Part shown: one piece after another, positions 53,900 through 62,813 of the stretch
How positions within the stretch are numbered: position 1 is the first letter of the stretch
How the letters are laid out: the number at the start of each line of letters is the position of its first letter
Origin: Flavobacterium sp. ASV13
GTDB taxonomy: Bacteria; Bacteroidota; Bacteroidia; Flavobacteriales; Flavobacteriaceae
Length of the DNA: 64,000 nucleotides
Direction: 5' to 3'
Assembly: GCF_000745775.1 (NCBI RefSeq)
Contig: NZ_JQJY01000005.1
Coordinates: 248,001 to 312,000 of the forward strand
Made by a program: the position numbers and the translations under genes
Notes under the pieces: generated by a model
Told to the model about the DNA's origin: nothing
What the model saw: only the letters and a program-made list of their open reading frames with translations
The model's database searches: none

Positions 53900-54667
53900 A
53901 TGGGCAAAATCATTGCTATTGCTAATCAAAAAGGAGGCGTTGGAAAGACTACTACATCAGTAAATCTTGCTGCCTCATTAGGTGTTTTAGAGAAAAAAGT
54001 ATTATTGATCGACGCTGATCCTCAGGCCAATGCAACATCTGGTCTTGGAATTGACGTAGAAACAGTTGAAGTTGGAACGTATCAAATTCTGGAACATACT
54101 GCAACACCAAAAGAAGCCATTTTAAAATGTACAGCTCCAAATGTTGACGTGATACCTGCTCACATCGACCTTGTTGCTATCGAAATTGAATTGGTTGACA
54201 AAGAAAACCGTGAGTATATGCTTAAAAAAGCATTAGAAGAGGCAAAACAAGAATATGATTATATCATTATTGATTGTGCACCATCTCTAGGTTTGTTAAC
54301 CTTAAATGCTTTAACAGCTGCGGATTCTGTGGTTATTCCTATTCAATGTGAGTATTTTGCACTTGAAGGATTAGGAAAATTATTGAATACTATTAAAAGT
54401 ATTCAAAAAATACATAACCCGGATCTTGACATCGAAGGTTTATTATTGACGATGTACGATTCAAGACTGCGTTTATCGAATCAGGTTGTTGAAGAGGTTC
54501 AAAAACACTTTAACGATATGGTTTTTGAAACTGTTATTCAGCGAAATGTAAAATTAAGCGAGGCGCCAAGTTTTGGAGAAAGCATCATTAATTATGACGC
54601 AACAAGCAAAGGTGCGGTGAATTATATTCACTTAGCTCAAGAAATTATAAAGAAAAACAGCAAATAG
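53900..54667 (+). CDS. parA: Chromosome-partitioning ATPase ParA (Soj)
   Basis: This 255-residue protein has the deviant Walker A motif KGGVGKTTTSVNLAASL (residues 11-27) and Walker A' LLIDADPQANAT near 37. IIDCAPSLGLL near 117 is Walker B. ParA moves replication origins apart together with ParB. The next gene is parB, 5 bp downstream. Gene order here is that of the Flavobacteriia core genome, so the chromosome begins to the right of the island. Confidence 0.95.
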   Translation: MGKIIAIANQKGGVGKTTTSVNLAASLGVLEKKVLLIDADPQANATSGLGIDVETVEVGTYQILEHTATPKEAILKCTAPNVDVIPAHIDLVAIEIELVDKENREYMLKKALEEAKQEYDYIIIDCAPSLGLLTLNALTAADSVVIPIQCEYFALEGLGKLLNTIKSIQKIHNPDLDIEGLLLTMYDSRLRLSNQVVEEVQKHFNDMVFETVIQRNVKLSEAPSFGESIINYDATSKGAVNYIHLAQEIIKKNSK

Positions 54668-54672
54668 TTTTT

Positions 54673-55575
54673 ATGACAAAAGCAATTAAAAAACAAGCCT
54701 TAGGTAGAGGATTATCAGCATTATTAAAGGATCCGGAAAACGACATTAAATCAGTAGACGATAAAAATGCTGATAAAGTTGTTGGAAACATCATTGAGCT
54801 TGAAATAAGTGCTATCGAAATAAATCCGTTTCAGCCTAGAAGCAATTTTAACGAAGAATCATTACGTGAATTAGCCACTTCTATCAAAGAACTTGGTGTA
54901 ATTCAACCTATTACTGTTCGAAAATTAGAATTCAACAAATACCAGCTAATTTCCGGAGAACGCCGTTTGCGTGCTTCAACATTAGTGGGGTTAACTCATG
55001 TTCCGGCATATATTCGTATTGCTAATGACAATGAATCATTAGTAATGGCGTTAGTAGAAAATATTCAGCGTCATGATTTAGATCCAATTGAGATTGCGCT
55101 TTCGTATCAGCGTTTGATTGACGAAATACAATTGACACAGGAACAAATGAGTGAGCGCGTTGGAAAAAAACGTTCTACAATTGCCAACTATTTACGTCTT
55201 TTAAAATTAGATCCGATTATCCAAACCGGAATTCGTGACGGTTTTATTAGCATGGGACATGGTCGCGCAATCATCAATATTGAAGATTTAGATGTTCAGA
55301 CTGATATTTATCAAAAAATTGTAAGTCAAAATTTATCTGTTCGCGAAACTGAAGCTTTAGTTAAAAATTATCACGAAGGTCAACAACCAAAAGCAGAAGG
55401 AAAGCCAAAAGCGGAATCTTCTTTTGTGGTTAGAGAAACTCAAAAAAACACCTTCAACGATTATTTTGGCTCAAAAGTTGATATTAAAGTGGCTGGCAAT
55501 GGAAAAGGAAAAATTACAATTCCATTTAATTCTGAAGCCGACTTTAACAGGATTATAAAATTAATTAATGGATAG
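54673..55575 (+). CDS. parB: Chromosome-partitioning protein ParB
   Basis: This 300-residue protein has the ParB nuclease-like N-terminal domain with GERRLRAS near 97 and VENIQRHDLDPIE near 132. The helix-turn-helix region follows (MSERVGKKRSTIANYLRLLK near 157). It binds parS sites near the origin and hydrolyses CTP in studied homologues. Start codons overlap the next gene by one base (TAGTG). No parS site was identified with certainty in this window. Confidence 0.95.
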   Translation: MTKAIKKQALGRGLSALLKDPENDIKSVDDKNADKVVGNIIELEISAIEINPFQPRSNFNEESLRELATSIKELGVIQPITVRKLEFNKYQLISGERRLRASTLVGLTHVPAYIRIANDNESLVMALVENIQRHDLDPIEIALSYQRLIDEIQLTQEQMSERVGKKRSTIANYLRLLKLDPIIQTGIRDGFISMGHGRAIINIEDLDVQTDIYQKIVSQNLSVRETEALVKNYHEGQQPKAEGKPKAESSFVVRETQKNTFNDYFGSKVDIKVAGNGKGKITIPFNSEADFNRIIKLING

Positions 55576-56147
55576 TGAATAAGATTGTCCCCATAAGTTT
55601 ATTGTTCTTTCTCATAGGAACCGCTTCTATTTTTGCCCAGGCAAAATCAGATGCGGTTTTAGTCGCTAAAGACACTACTAAACTTCAAGAAATAGACCCG
55701 CTTACACCAGCAAAAGCTGCATTTTACTCTGCAATTTTACCCGGATTAGGTCAAGCATACAACAAAAAATACTGGAAAATCCCCCTCGTTTACGGAGCAA
55801 TTGGAACTAGCCTTTATTTCTACATTGACAACAACAAAAAATACCATGATTATCGAGACGAATACAAACGAAGACTCGAAGGCTATGGCCCTGGAACTGG
55901 TGGAAAATACGATTTTCTAGACGACAGCCGACTTATTGCTGGTCAAAAATTCTATCAGCGAAACAGAGATTTATCTGCCCTTTTTGTAGTTGGCTTTTAT
56001 GTCTTAAATATTATTGATGCCAATGTTGATGCCGCTTTGATTCAGTTTAATGTAAACGAAAGATTATCAATGCGTCCAGAAATATACCCCAACGATGTAA
56101 CATTCAGACCAAACGTTGGACTAACTTTTAATTACACTTTTAAATAG
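55575..56147 (+). CDS. DUF5683 membrane protein
   Basis: This 190-residue protein starts at GTG overlapping the parB stop by one base, so it is translationally coupled. It has a signal peptide (about 1-20) and then PAKAAFYSAILPGLGQAYNK (about 43-62), the hallmark of DUF5683, followed by a helix. It is conserved after parB in Bacteroidota. Its role is unknown. Confidence 0.88.
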   Translation: MNKIVPISLLFFLIGTASIFAQAKSDAVLVAKDTTKLQEIDPLTPAKAAFYSAILPGLGQAYNKKYWKIPLVYGAIGTSLYFYIDNNKKYHDYRDEYKRRLEGYGPGTGGKYDFLDDSRLIAGQKFYQRNRDLSALFVVGFYVLNIIDANVDAALIQFNVNERLSMRPEIYPNDVTFRPNVGLTFNYTFK

Positions 56148-56184
56148 TACAAATACTGTTTAAAATTCAAAAAACATACACAAA

Positions 56185-56886
56185 ATGAAAATTGCGCTTT
56201 TAGGATATGGCAAAATGGGTAAAGTAATCGAAAGAATTGCTTTAGAAAGAGGCCACGAAATTGTTTTAAAGAAAGACGAATTTAACACATACGAAGGACT
56301 TTCAACTGCTGATGTCGCTATTGACTTTAGTGTTCCAACTGCTGCTGTTGATAATATCTCAAATTGTTTTCATGCCAATGTTCCTGTAGTTTCCGGAACA
56401 ACGGGATGGTTAGAACATTATGACGAAATGATTTCGCTTTGCAATGAAAAAAAAGGAGGTTTTATATCTAGCTCAAATTTTAGTCTTGGAGTAAATATTT
56501 TCTTCGGATTGAATGAATATTTGGCGAAAATCATGAACCAATTTGATTCTTATAAAGTTTCAATGGAGGAAATTCACCATATTCATAAACTTGATGCTCC
56601 AAGCGGAACTGCAATTTCTCTAGCAAAAGGTGTTATTGAAAATAGCAATTATTCTGAATGGACTTTGGACGAAGCAAAAAACAATCAAATTCATATTGAA
56701 GCAAAAAGAATTGGCGAAGTTCCTGGTACTCATACAGTAAATTACGATTCAGCTATTGACAGCATTGAAATTAAACATACCGCTCACAATCGTGAAGGTT
56801 TTGCTCTTGGAGCAGTTATTGCTGCTGAATGGTTAGCAGGAAAAACAGGTATCTATACCATGAAAGACGTATTAAATCTAAACTAA
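56185..56886 (+). CDS. dapB: 4-hydroxy-tetrahydrodipicolinate reductase
   Basis: This 233-residue enzyme starts MKIALLGYGKMGKVIERIAL, an NAD(P)-binding Rossmann motif. The family's catalytic region EIHHIHKLDAPSGTAISLAK is near 130-149. It catalyses the second step of the lysine/diaminopimelate branch, giving meso-DAP for peptidoglycan. The length is somewhat shorter than the Escherichia coli enzyme (273), as usual in Bacteroidota. Confidence 0.95.
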   Translation: MKIALLGYGKMGKVIERIALERGHEIVLKKDEFNTYEGLSTADVAIDFSVPTAAVDNISNCFHANVPVVSGTTGWLEHYDEMISLCNEKKGGFISSSNFSLGVNIFFGLNEYLAKIMNQFDSYKVSMEEIHHIHKLDAPSGTAISLAKGVIENSNYSEWTLDEAKNNQIHIEAKRIGEVPGTHTVNYDSAIDSIEIKHTAHNREGFALGAVIAAEWLAGKTGIYTMKDVLNLN

Positions 56887-56896
56887 AACTGATTTA

Positions 56897-56931
56897 AAGT
56901 TTAAGATTTCAAATCCGACAATCTTAAACTT
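56897..56931. repeat. Intergenic hairpin between dapB and lepB
   Basis: AAGTTTAAGATT (56897-56908) pairs perfectly with AATCTTAAACTT (56920-56931). It has more AAACTTTAAAC sequence outside. It has no strong T tract and looks like an intergenic palindromic repeat rather than a standard terminator. Confidence 0.6.
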
Positions 56932-56952
56932 CAAACTTTAAACAAAAATATT

Positions 56953-58509
56953 ATGACACTATATCTTTGGTTTGTATTTTTCCTTGCCGTTCAGGTGATT
57001 CATTTTATCGGAACATGGAAATTGTATCAGGCAGCTGGAAGAAAAAGCTGGGAAGCTGCAATTCCGGTTTACAACTCAATTGTTTTAATGAAAATAATAA
57101 GCCGTCCAACTTGGTGGACTTTGTTGCTTTTTATTCCAATCATCAACCTAATTATGTTTCCGGTTGTATGGGTTGAAACCTTGAGAACTTTTGGAAAAAG
57201 ATCAACTTTAGATACTATTTTGGGAATTTTTACATTAGGATTTTATATCTATTACGTAAACTACACTCAAAAACTAGAATACCGTGCAGACCGAGATTTA
57301 ACTCCAAAAACCAAAACTGCAGACACTGTAAGTTCATTGCTTTTTGCCATAATCGTAGCAACATTAGTACACACTTATGTGGTACAGCCTTACACAATTC
57401 CAACATCTTCTCTTGAAAAATCATTATTGATTGGAGACTTTTTATTTGTCAGCAAATTAAATTACGGACCAAGAGTTCCAATGACAACAGTTGCTTTACC
57501 AATGGTTCATGATTCTATTCCATTAACAAAAAGCAAATCATATCTAAAATGGCCACAATTACCATATTTCAGATTACCTGCATTTGAAAAAATAAAACGA
57601 ACCGATATTGTCGTTTTCAACTGGCCTGCTGATACTGTTCATTATTTTTATGAGCGAAAAGGCCAACCAGGTGTTATAAAACCTATTGATAAAAGATCAA
57701 ATTACGTAAAAAGATGTGTTGGTATTCCTGGAGACAGTTTATCAATTAAAGATGGTTATGTATTCATCAATGGCAAGAAATTAATTCTTCCTGAAAGAGC
57801 TAAACCACAATATTCTTATACAATAGCATTTGACGGAAAAACTCCTGTTGATTTACAGTCTTTAGTAAAAGAATTGGATATCACTGATGGTGGATATTTC
57901 AAAAATGAAGAAAAAAGAGACACTCTTGTTTTAGGCGCATTAACAGAAGATGGTGCTGAAAGATTTAGAAATACTCCAGGCGTTACTGCAGTAATCAGAA
58001 AAATTGACAAAGGAAACGATAATGCTATTTATCCGCATATTAATAAAGGAAGCCAAGATAATATGGGGCCAATTTATATTCCTGAAGCTGGAAAAACAGT
58101 AGCATTGACAAATGAATCTTTACCATATTACAAAGATATTATCACCAATTACGAAGGGAATACATTAGAATTAAGAGATTCAAAGTTTTTCATCAATGGA
58201 AAACCAACAACTACTTATACTTTCAAACAAAACTACTATTGGATGATGGGAGACAACCGTCACAATTCTGAAGATAGCCGTTATTGGGGTTACGTTCCGG
58301 AAAACCATATTGTTGGAAAACCTGTTTTCATCTGGCTAAGCTGGGACACAAACGGAAAAGGCATAAACAAAATTCGTTGGAGCCGCGTTTTCACAACTGT
58401 TGATGGTGAAGGACAGCCTCAATCCTATTTCAAATATTTCTTGATTCTTCTTGCTCTTTACTTCGTTGGAGAATTCTTTTGGAGAAAGAAAAAAGAAAAC
58501 AAAGCATAA
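56953..58509 (+). CDS. lepB: Signal peptidase I (long Bacteroidota form)
   Basis: This 518-residue inner-membrane serine protease removes signal peptides. Membrane helices lie at about 5-25, 45-75 and 125-145. The catalytic Ser is in PTSSLEKSLLIGDF near 157 and the Lys is in NYVKRCVGIPGDSL near 252. GDNRHNSEDSRYWGYVP near 434 is the family's C-terminal signature. It is longer than most LepB proteins, with an insertion of about 150 residues between the Lys box and the final box, which is normal for this phylum. Confidence 0.93.
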   Translation: MTLYLWFVFFLAVQVIHFIGTWKLYQAAGRKSWEAAIPVYNSIVLMKIISRPTWWTLLLFIPIINLIMFPVVWVETLRTFGKRSTLDTILGIFTLGFYIYYVNYTQKLEYRADRDLTPKTKTADTVSSLLFAIIVATLVHTYVVQPYTIPTSSLEKSLLIGDFLFVSKLNYGPRVPMTTVALPMVHDSIPLTKSKSYLKWPQLPYFRLPAFEKIKRTDIVVFNWPADTVHYFYERKGQPGVIKPIDKRSNYVKRCVGIPGDSLSIKDGYVFINGKKLILPERAKPQYSYTIAFDGKTPVDLQSLVKELDITDGGYFKNEEKRDTLVLGALTEDGAERFRNTPGVTAVIRKIDKGNDNAIYPHINKGSQDNMGPIYIPEAGKTVALTNESLPYYKDIITNYEGNTLELRDSKFFINGKPTTTYTFKQNYYWMMGDNRHNSEDSRYWGYVPENHIVGKPVFIWLSWDTNGKGINKIRWSRVFTTVDGEGQPQSYFKYFLILLALYFVGEFFWRKKKENKA

Positions 58510-58531
58510 AAAACGTTAATTCGTTAAACTA

Positions 58532-58579
58532 GTAAATCGTTTAATCGTTTCTCAAAAAAAGGACGATTAAACGATTTAC
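58532..58579. repeat. Perfect 17-bp inverted repeat between lepB and the WbqC gene
   Basis: GTAAATCGTTTAATCGT (58532-58548) pairs without mismatch with 58563-58579 around a 14-base loop with eight A or more. It may terminate lepB transcription or be a mobile palindrome of the genus. Confidence 0.75.
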
Positions 58580-58594
58580 CGATTAAACATAAAA

Positions 58595-59215
58595 ATGACC
58601 ATGAATTCCTTATTACTTCCTACTTATTTCCCTTCCATCAGTCACTTTGCAGTAATGGCTCAATCTGAGACGATTACTTTTGAAATGGAAGATAATTTTC
58701 AGAAGCAGACTAATAGAAACAGAACTTATATTTATAGTCCAAACGGAATTCAGTTATTAAATATTCCTGTAAAACATTCAAAATCGGCTCACCAAAAAAC
58801 AAAAGACGTTTTGATAGAAAATGAATTTGATTGGCAAAAACAGCACTTCAAATCTTTAGAAGCTGCTTACAGAAGTTCTCCGTTTTTTGAGTTTTTTGAA
58901 GATGATATCACTCCTATTTTCGAAAAAAAGCACACTTTTTTAATGGATCTAAATTTAGAAGTTTTAGAGATCGTTACAAAATGCCTTAGAATGAAACTAG
59001 AATTTGGAAAAACTTCTGAATACTTTCATGAAGTGGAAAATATTTCGGATTTCAGATATTTAGCAAACGGCAAAAAAGACGCTAATTCATTCGAAAAATA
59101 CACTCAGGTCTTTGATGACAAACATGGTTTTATCAACAATTTAAGCGTGTTGGATTTGCTTTTTAATGAAGGTAAGTTTGCGATGGATTATTTAAAAACC
59201 CAGAAATTAATATAA
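58595..59215 (+). CDS. WbqC-like family protein
   Basis: This 206-residue soluble protein belongs to the WbqC family by its N-terminus (LLLPTYFPSISHFAVMAQSE) and NRTYIYSPNGIQLLNIPVKH near 46. Known or suspected roles are in polysaccharide precursor synthesis or amine modification. In Flavobacteriia it follows lepB regularly. The start could be the first or second Met (MTMNS). Confidence 0.85.
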   Translation: MTMNSLLLPTYFPSISHFAVMAQSETITFEMEDNFQKQTNRNRTYIYSPNGIQLLNIPVKHSKSAHQKTKDVLIENEFDWQKQHFKSLEAAYRSSPFFEFFEDDITPIFEKKHTFLMDLNLEVLEIVTKCLRMKLEFGKTSEYFHEVENISDFRYLANGKKDANSFEKYTQVFDDKHGFINNLSVLDLLFNEGKFAMDYLKTQKLI

Positions 59216-59374
59216 GTTTTGCTTTACTTTTAACTTCTAACGTTCTTGTGCTACCGTGGGTTAGGGATTAAATTAAGCCCATTATTCGGATTTGCCAAAT
59301 CATCTAAAATACAGAACCAACTTTCCAATAATTCAATTGCCAAATCTATTATAGAGATTGTTGGTAGTAGTTTT

Positions 59375-59989
59375 TTATTTACAATATTTTTCTATAGTAT
59401 CCCGACACCTTTGTCCATTTATAACCCATAGCTCGTCAGCTTTATTTAAGTCAAAACAAGCCCCATCTCTATCTCCTATTCTTAATTTAGCGATTCCTCT
59501 ATTATAATAAGCTTCTGAAGCCATATCACTATGTATTTCTATTGCTTTCGTGCAATCGCTGATTGCACCTTTGTAATCTTTTAAATAATATTTAGCCAAG
59601 CCTCTATCAGAATAAGCCGCCCATGAAGTTGGCTGAAACTCTATAGTTTTTGTAAAATCATCTATTGCTCCTTGATAATTAGCTAAATCATTTTTTACAA
59701 GCCCTCGATGGTAATAAGAGTAGCAACTATGAGAATCTATTTCTATTGCTTTAGAAAAATCTATCATTGCTCCATTATAATCTCCTAAAATATGCTTTTC
59801 AATTCCTCTTCGACGATAAGCCTCTACAAAAGTCTTGTCTAATTCTATTGCTTTAGAAAAATCTAAAAGAGCTCCTTCATGGTTTTCCAACTCACTTTTT
59901 TCTATTCCCCTATTATAATAATTAGACTCATCCATACAAGAAACAGTGGCAATAAAAACAAAAACAATTAGAATCCGTATTAACTTCAT
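59375..59989 (-). CDS. Tetratricopeptide-repeat lipoprotein
   Basis: This 204-residue protein has a lipoprotein signal (ATVSCMDE, Cys18) and five TPR units such as YYNRGIEKSELENHEGALLD and AYSDRGLAKYYLKDYKGAIS. TPR proteins are scaffolds for protein binding; the partner is unknown. It ends at the window's only gap here, 159 bp after the WbqC gene, and the two converge. Confidence 0.82.
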   Translation of the reverse strand: MKLIRILIVFVFIATVSCMDESNYYNRGIEKSELENHEGALLDFSKAIELDKTFVEAYRRRGIEKHILGDYNGAMIDFSKAIEIDSHSCYSYYHRGLVKNDLANYQGAIDDFTKTIEFQPTSWAAYSDRGLAKYYLKDYKGAISDCTKAIEIHSDMASEAYYNRGIAKLRIGDRDGACFDLNKADELWVINGQRCRDTIEKYCK

Positions 59990-60083
59990 TATGTAGTCGT
60001 TTTGTTTTTAGTATTGTCCATTTTTCACTTTCTCCATTAGCTTTAGCTCACGGCAATTTGGCGAATTACTTGCCAACTTTCCA

Positions 60084-61136
60084 CTAAAACTGATCTATCG
60101 AAAGTCTTGTCATTATTGGATAATGATCTGAATTTTCAAAATCAGAAAAACTTTCGAACTGTTTTACTTTCATTTTGGTGTCAGTAAAAATATAGTCAAT
60201 TCGCGCAGGATAGTATTTAAATTTATAAGTTGCTCCAAAGCCTTCCCCGGCCTCTTCAAAAGCATCTTTAAGTTTTCCTTTAATATTTCGGTAAACGTAT
60301 GAAAACGGGCTGTTATTCATGTCTCCGCAAATAATAATTGGATATTTGCACTTTTTGATGTGTTCTTTAAAAATTTCAGCTTGTTCTTGTTGCTGCGTAA
60401 ATCCTTTACTGATTCTCGCATAAATGCGCTGTGATTTCTTCTGATTTACATTGTCAATATTATCCGAAATATCACTTACGTCTGGAGAAATCTTAATAGA
60501 CTGCAAGTGCATATTATAAACACGAATAATGTCTTTTCCGCGTTTAATATCTGCATAAACCACATTATTATCTGATTTAGGAAAAACAATATTTCCTTCA
60601 TCAATAATTGGAAATTTTGAAAAAATAGCCTGACCCGTTTTGATCTGATTTCCATCGATAAAAATATAACGATGCGGATATACTTTTAAATCCAAATGTG
60701 CTGAATTAGAATATTCCTGAATACACAAAATATCAGGATCCTTATCATCTATAAAAGTTTTAATATTCTCAGGAATGTCGTCACGATCCAGCCATTTAAA
60801 AACATTAAACAAACGAACATTATAACTCATAACCGAAAAATCCCTTTCATCTTTTACATATTCTTTCGCTGAAAATTTATAGAATTTACTAATGAATGTA
60901 ATCCCCATCAACAAAACCAAACCAGATAAAATAAGGCGTTTTTTAAACTGAATTGCCCAATAAACAAAGAAAAGCCCATTGGCAACAAAAAAAGCTGGCA
61001 TAAACAGCGTTAGCACCGATAAAAGCGGAAAGCTCTTAGGTGCTAGAAATGGTAAAACATAGACGCTAAATGTGAGAACAGTCAGCACTATATTCAGAAA
61101 GAACATTATTTTGTTAAACCACGAAAGGTTTTTCAT
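60084..61136 (-). CDS. Endonuclease/exonuclease/phosphatase family membrane protein
   Basis: This 350-residue protein has three N-terminal membrane helices (about 8-80), then an EEP-fold domain. Catalytic features are SYNVRLFN (about 104), IQEYS (about 139), CGDMNNSPFSYVY (about 270) and SDHYPIMTRL at the end. The fold cleaves phosphodiesters in nucleic acids or lipids. Membrane-anchored versions are common in Bacteroidota beside the rhomboid genes. Substrate unknown. Confidence 0.88.
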   Translation of the reverse strand: MKNLSWFNKIMFFLNIVLTVLTFSVYVLPFLAPKSFPLLSVLTLFMPAFFVANGLFFVYWAIQFKKRLILSGLVLLMGITFISKFYKFSAKEYVKDERDFSVMSYNVRLFNVFKWLDRDDIPENIKTFIDDKDPDILCIQEYSNSAHLDLKVYPHRYIFIDGNQIKTGQAIFSKFPIIDEGNIVFPKSDNNVVYADIKRGKDIIRVYNMHLQSIKISPDVSDISDNIDNVNQKKSQRIYARISKGFTQQQEQAEIFKEHIKKCKYPIIICGDMNNSPFSYVYRNIKGKLKDAFEEAGEGFGATYKFKYYPARIDYIFTDTKMKVKQFESFSDFENSDHYPIMTRLSIDQF

Positions 61137-61153
61137 ATTATTTGCTAAAAGGA

Positions 61154-62017
61154 TTATTTTCCAGCTCTAAATAGAAACTCTTTTTCTTCTTTTGTAAGAC
61201 AGTCATAACCAGATTGGCTAATCTTATCCAAAATTTCATCAATTTGTTGCTGCGTTTTGTCTTTCGTAACAATTCTTGACGAAGTTTTTTCCGTAGGTTT
61301 TTTGTAATTTTTATGAACTTTTGTAAATGGGGTCGTTGGGGATTTTCTAAAAAGATTAGCAAAAAAGTCTAAAACTTTAGAAACAATGATACTCAAATCG
61401 GTACCATTTTGAAGCAATTTTATAAATATAAATCCAAAAAAAGCTCCAGCTAAATGTGAAATATGGCCACCCATATTCTCTAAACGAAACTGCATTAAAT
61501 CTAAAAGCAAAATAACGCCAGTAATATGCCAAAGCTTAACATTACCAATTATAAGCAGTCGAACATCCATTAAAGGCCGATATGTTGTTGCAGCAACCAA
61601 AATTGCCATAATTGCCGCCGAGGCACCAACAATTGAAGCAGAATTTCCTAAAAAATAATAACTTAAAGCAAATACAATTCCTGAAAATATAGCTCCTAAA
61701 ATATACAGCCCTAAATATTGCTTTTGAGAAAAAAAAGTCAAAAATAAATTACTTGCGAAGTTCAAAACCAACATATTAAACAACAAATGCATGAATCCAA
61801 AATGAAAAAATGCATAGGTTAAAAATGTCCATGGCTTAAACATGAAAACCTGAGGGTCTGAAGATAATGCCAGCCAATTCGGAAAATCAAACTGACCAAT
61901 TGAAAACTGATAGAAAAAAATCAAGGAAACAAGAAAACAAGCAATATTCCAATAAATGACACGCATTGCGATGCCTCCCAATCTGTATTGCAGTTTTAAA
62001 TCATCAAGAATATTCAT
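61154..62017 (-). CDS. Rhomboid-family intramembrane protease
   Basis: This 287-residue protein has six membrane helices with the catalytic region GASAAIMAILVA (Ser near 130) and HISHLAGAFFGF near 190 supplying the His. After the core, about 215-287 is a charged tail. The start reads MNILDDLKLQYRLGG. It lies 46 bp after another rhomboid gene in the same operon direction; the substrate is unknown. Confidence 0.9.
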   Translation of the reverse strand: MNILDDLKLQYRLGGIAMRVIYWNIACFLVSLIFFYQFSIGQFDFPNWLALSSDPQVFMFKPWTFLTYAFFHFGFMHLLFNMLVLNFASNLFLTFFSQKQYLGLYILGAIFSGIVFALSYYFLGNSASIVGASAAIMAILVAATTYRPLMDVRLLIIGNVKLWHITGVILLLDLMQFRLENMGGHISHLAGAFFGFIFIKLLQNGTDLSIIVSKVLDFFANLFRKSPTTPFTKVHKNYKKPTEKTSSRIVTKDKTQQQIDEILDKISQSGYDCLTKEEKEFLFRAGK

Positions 62018-62063
62018 AAAGTCTTCGTTTCGTTTTTTAAAGTTAATAAATTAAAGTTAAAAA

Positions 62064-62813
62064 TTAATTCCAACGATTGTTATTAAACTGATTTTTTTTC
62101 CAGTATAACATCATTAAGAAACCAGCAACAGCACCTCCAAGATGTGCAAAATGGGCAATTCCAGTTCCGCCGCTTCCAAAAAGAGAACTTCCTTTTAAAC
62201 CTAAAAATAAATCAACTAATAAAAGTCCTGGCACAAAATATTTAGCCTTAATTGGAATTGGGATGAACATTAAAGCCAATTCTGCATTTGGAAACATAAA
62301 TGCAAAAGCCGTCAGTAAACCATAAATAGCCCCTGAAGCACCTAGAACTGCACTTCCATATGCTGTTGTAAAATTTTCAAATTGAGTAACTGTCAATATT
62401 TCTTTCCATTTAACTGCTATTTGATTTTCACTCAAAAGCTGTAAAACATAAGATTTTGAATATCCGTTCGCAATCAAAATATTTAAACCTTCCTGAAAAG
62501 AATAATAATTTACTGCAAAATTCAACAAAGCAGCACCTAAACCACATGAAATGTAAAAAAACAAGAATTTTTTACCGCCCCAAAAATGCTCCAGCATAGA
62601 TCCAAATGAATATAATGCAAACATATTGAATGCGATATGCAACAGATTTGCATGCATAAACATATGCGTAATTATCTGCCAGATTTTAAAATCTGGATTT
62701 TCAGGAAAATACATAATCAGATAATCATAAGATACTGGCACTAACTGAGAACCAATAAAAAAGATAATATTAATTATAAGCAGTTGTTTGACAACTGGAG
62801 TAATATTCATCAT
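62064..62813 (-). CDS. Rhomboid-family intramembrane protease
   Basis: This 249-residue membrane protein has GASGAIYGLLTAF (Ser near 156) and HFAHLGGAVAGFLMML near 221-236. MHANLLHIAFNM near 55 is the family's conserved HxxxN region. It overlaps the end of mutL by four bases (ATG within the stop), so it is translated with it. Paired rhomboid genes after mutL are usual in Flavobacteriia. Confidence 0.92.
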   Translation of the reverse strand: MMNITPVVKQLLIINIIFFIGSQLVPVSYDYLIMYFPENPDFKIWQIITHMFMHANLLHIAFNMFALYSFGSMLEHFWGGKKFLFFYISCGLGAALLNFAVNYYSFQEGLNILIANGYSKSYVLQLLSENQIAVKWKEILTVTQFENFTTAYGSAVLGASGAIYGLLTAFAFMFPNAELALMFIPIPIKAKYFVPGLLLVDLFLGLKGSSLFGSGGTGIAHFAHLGGAVAGFLMMLYWKKNQFNNNRWN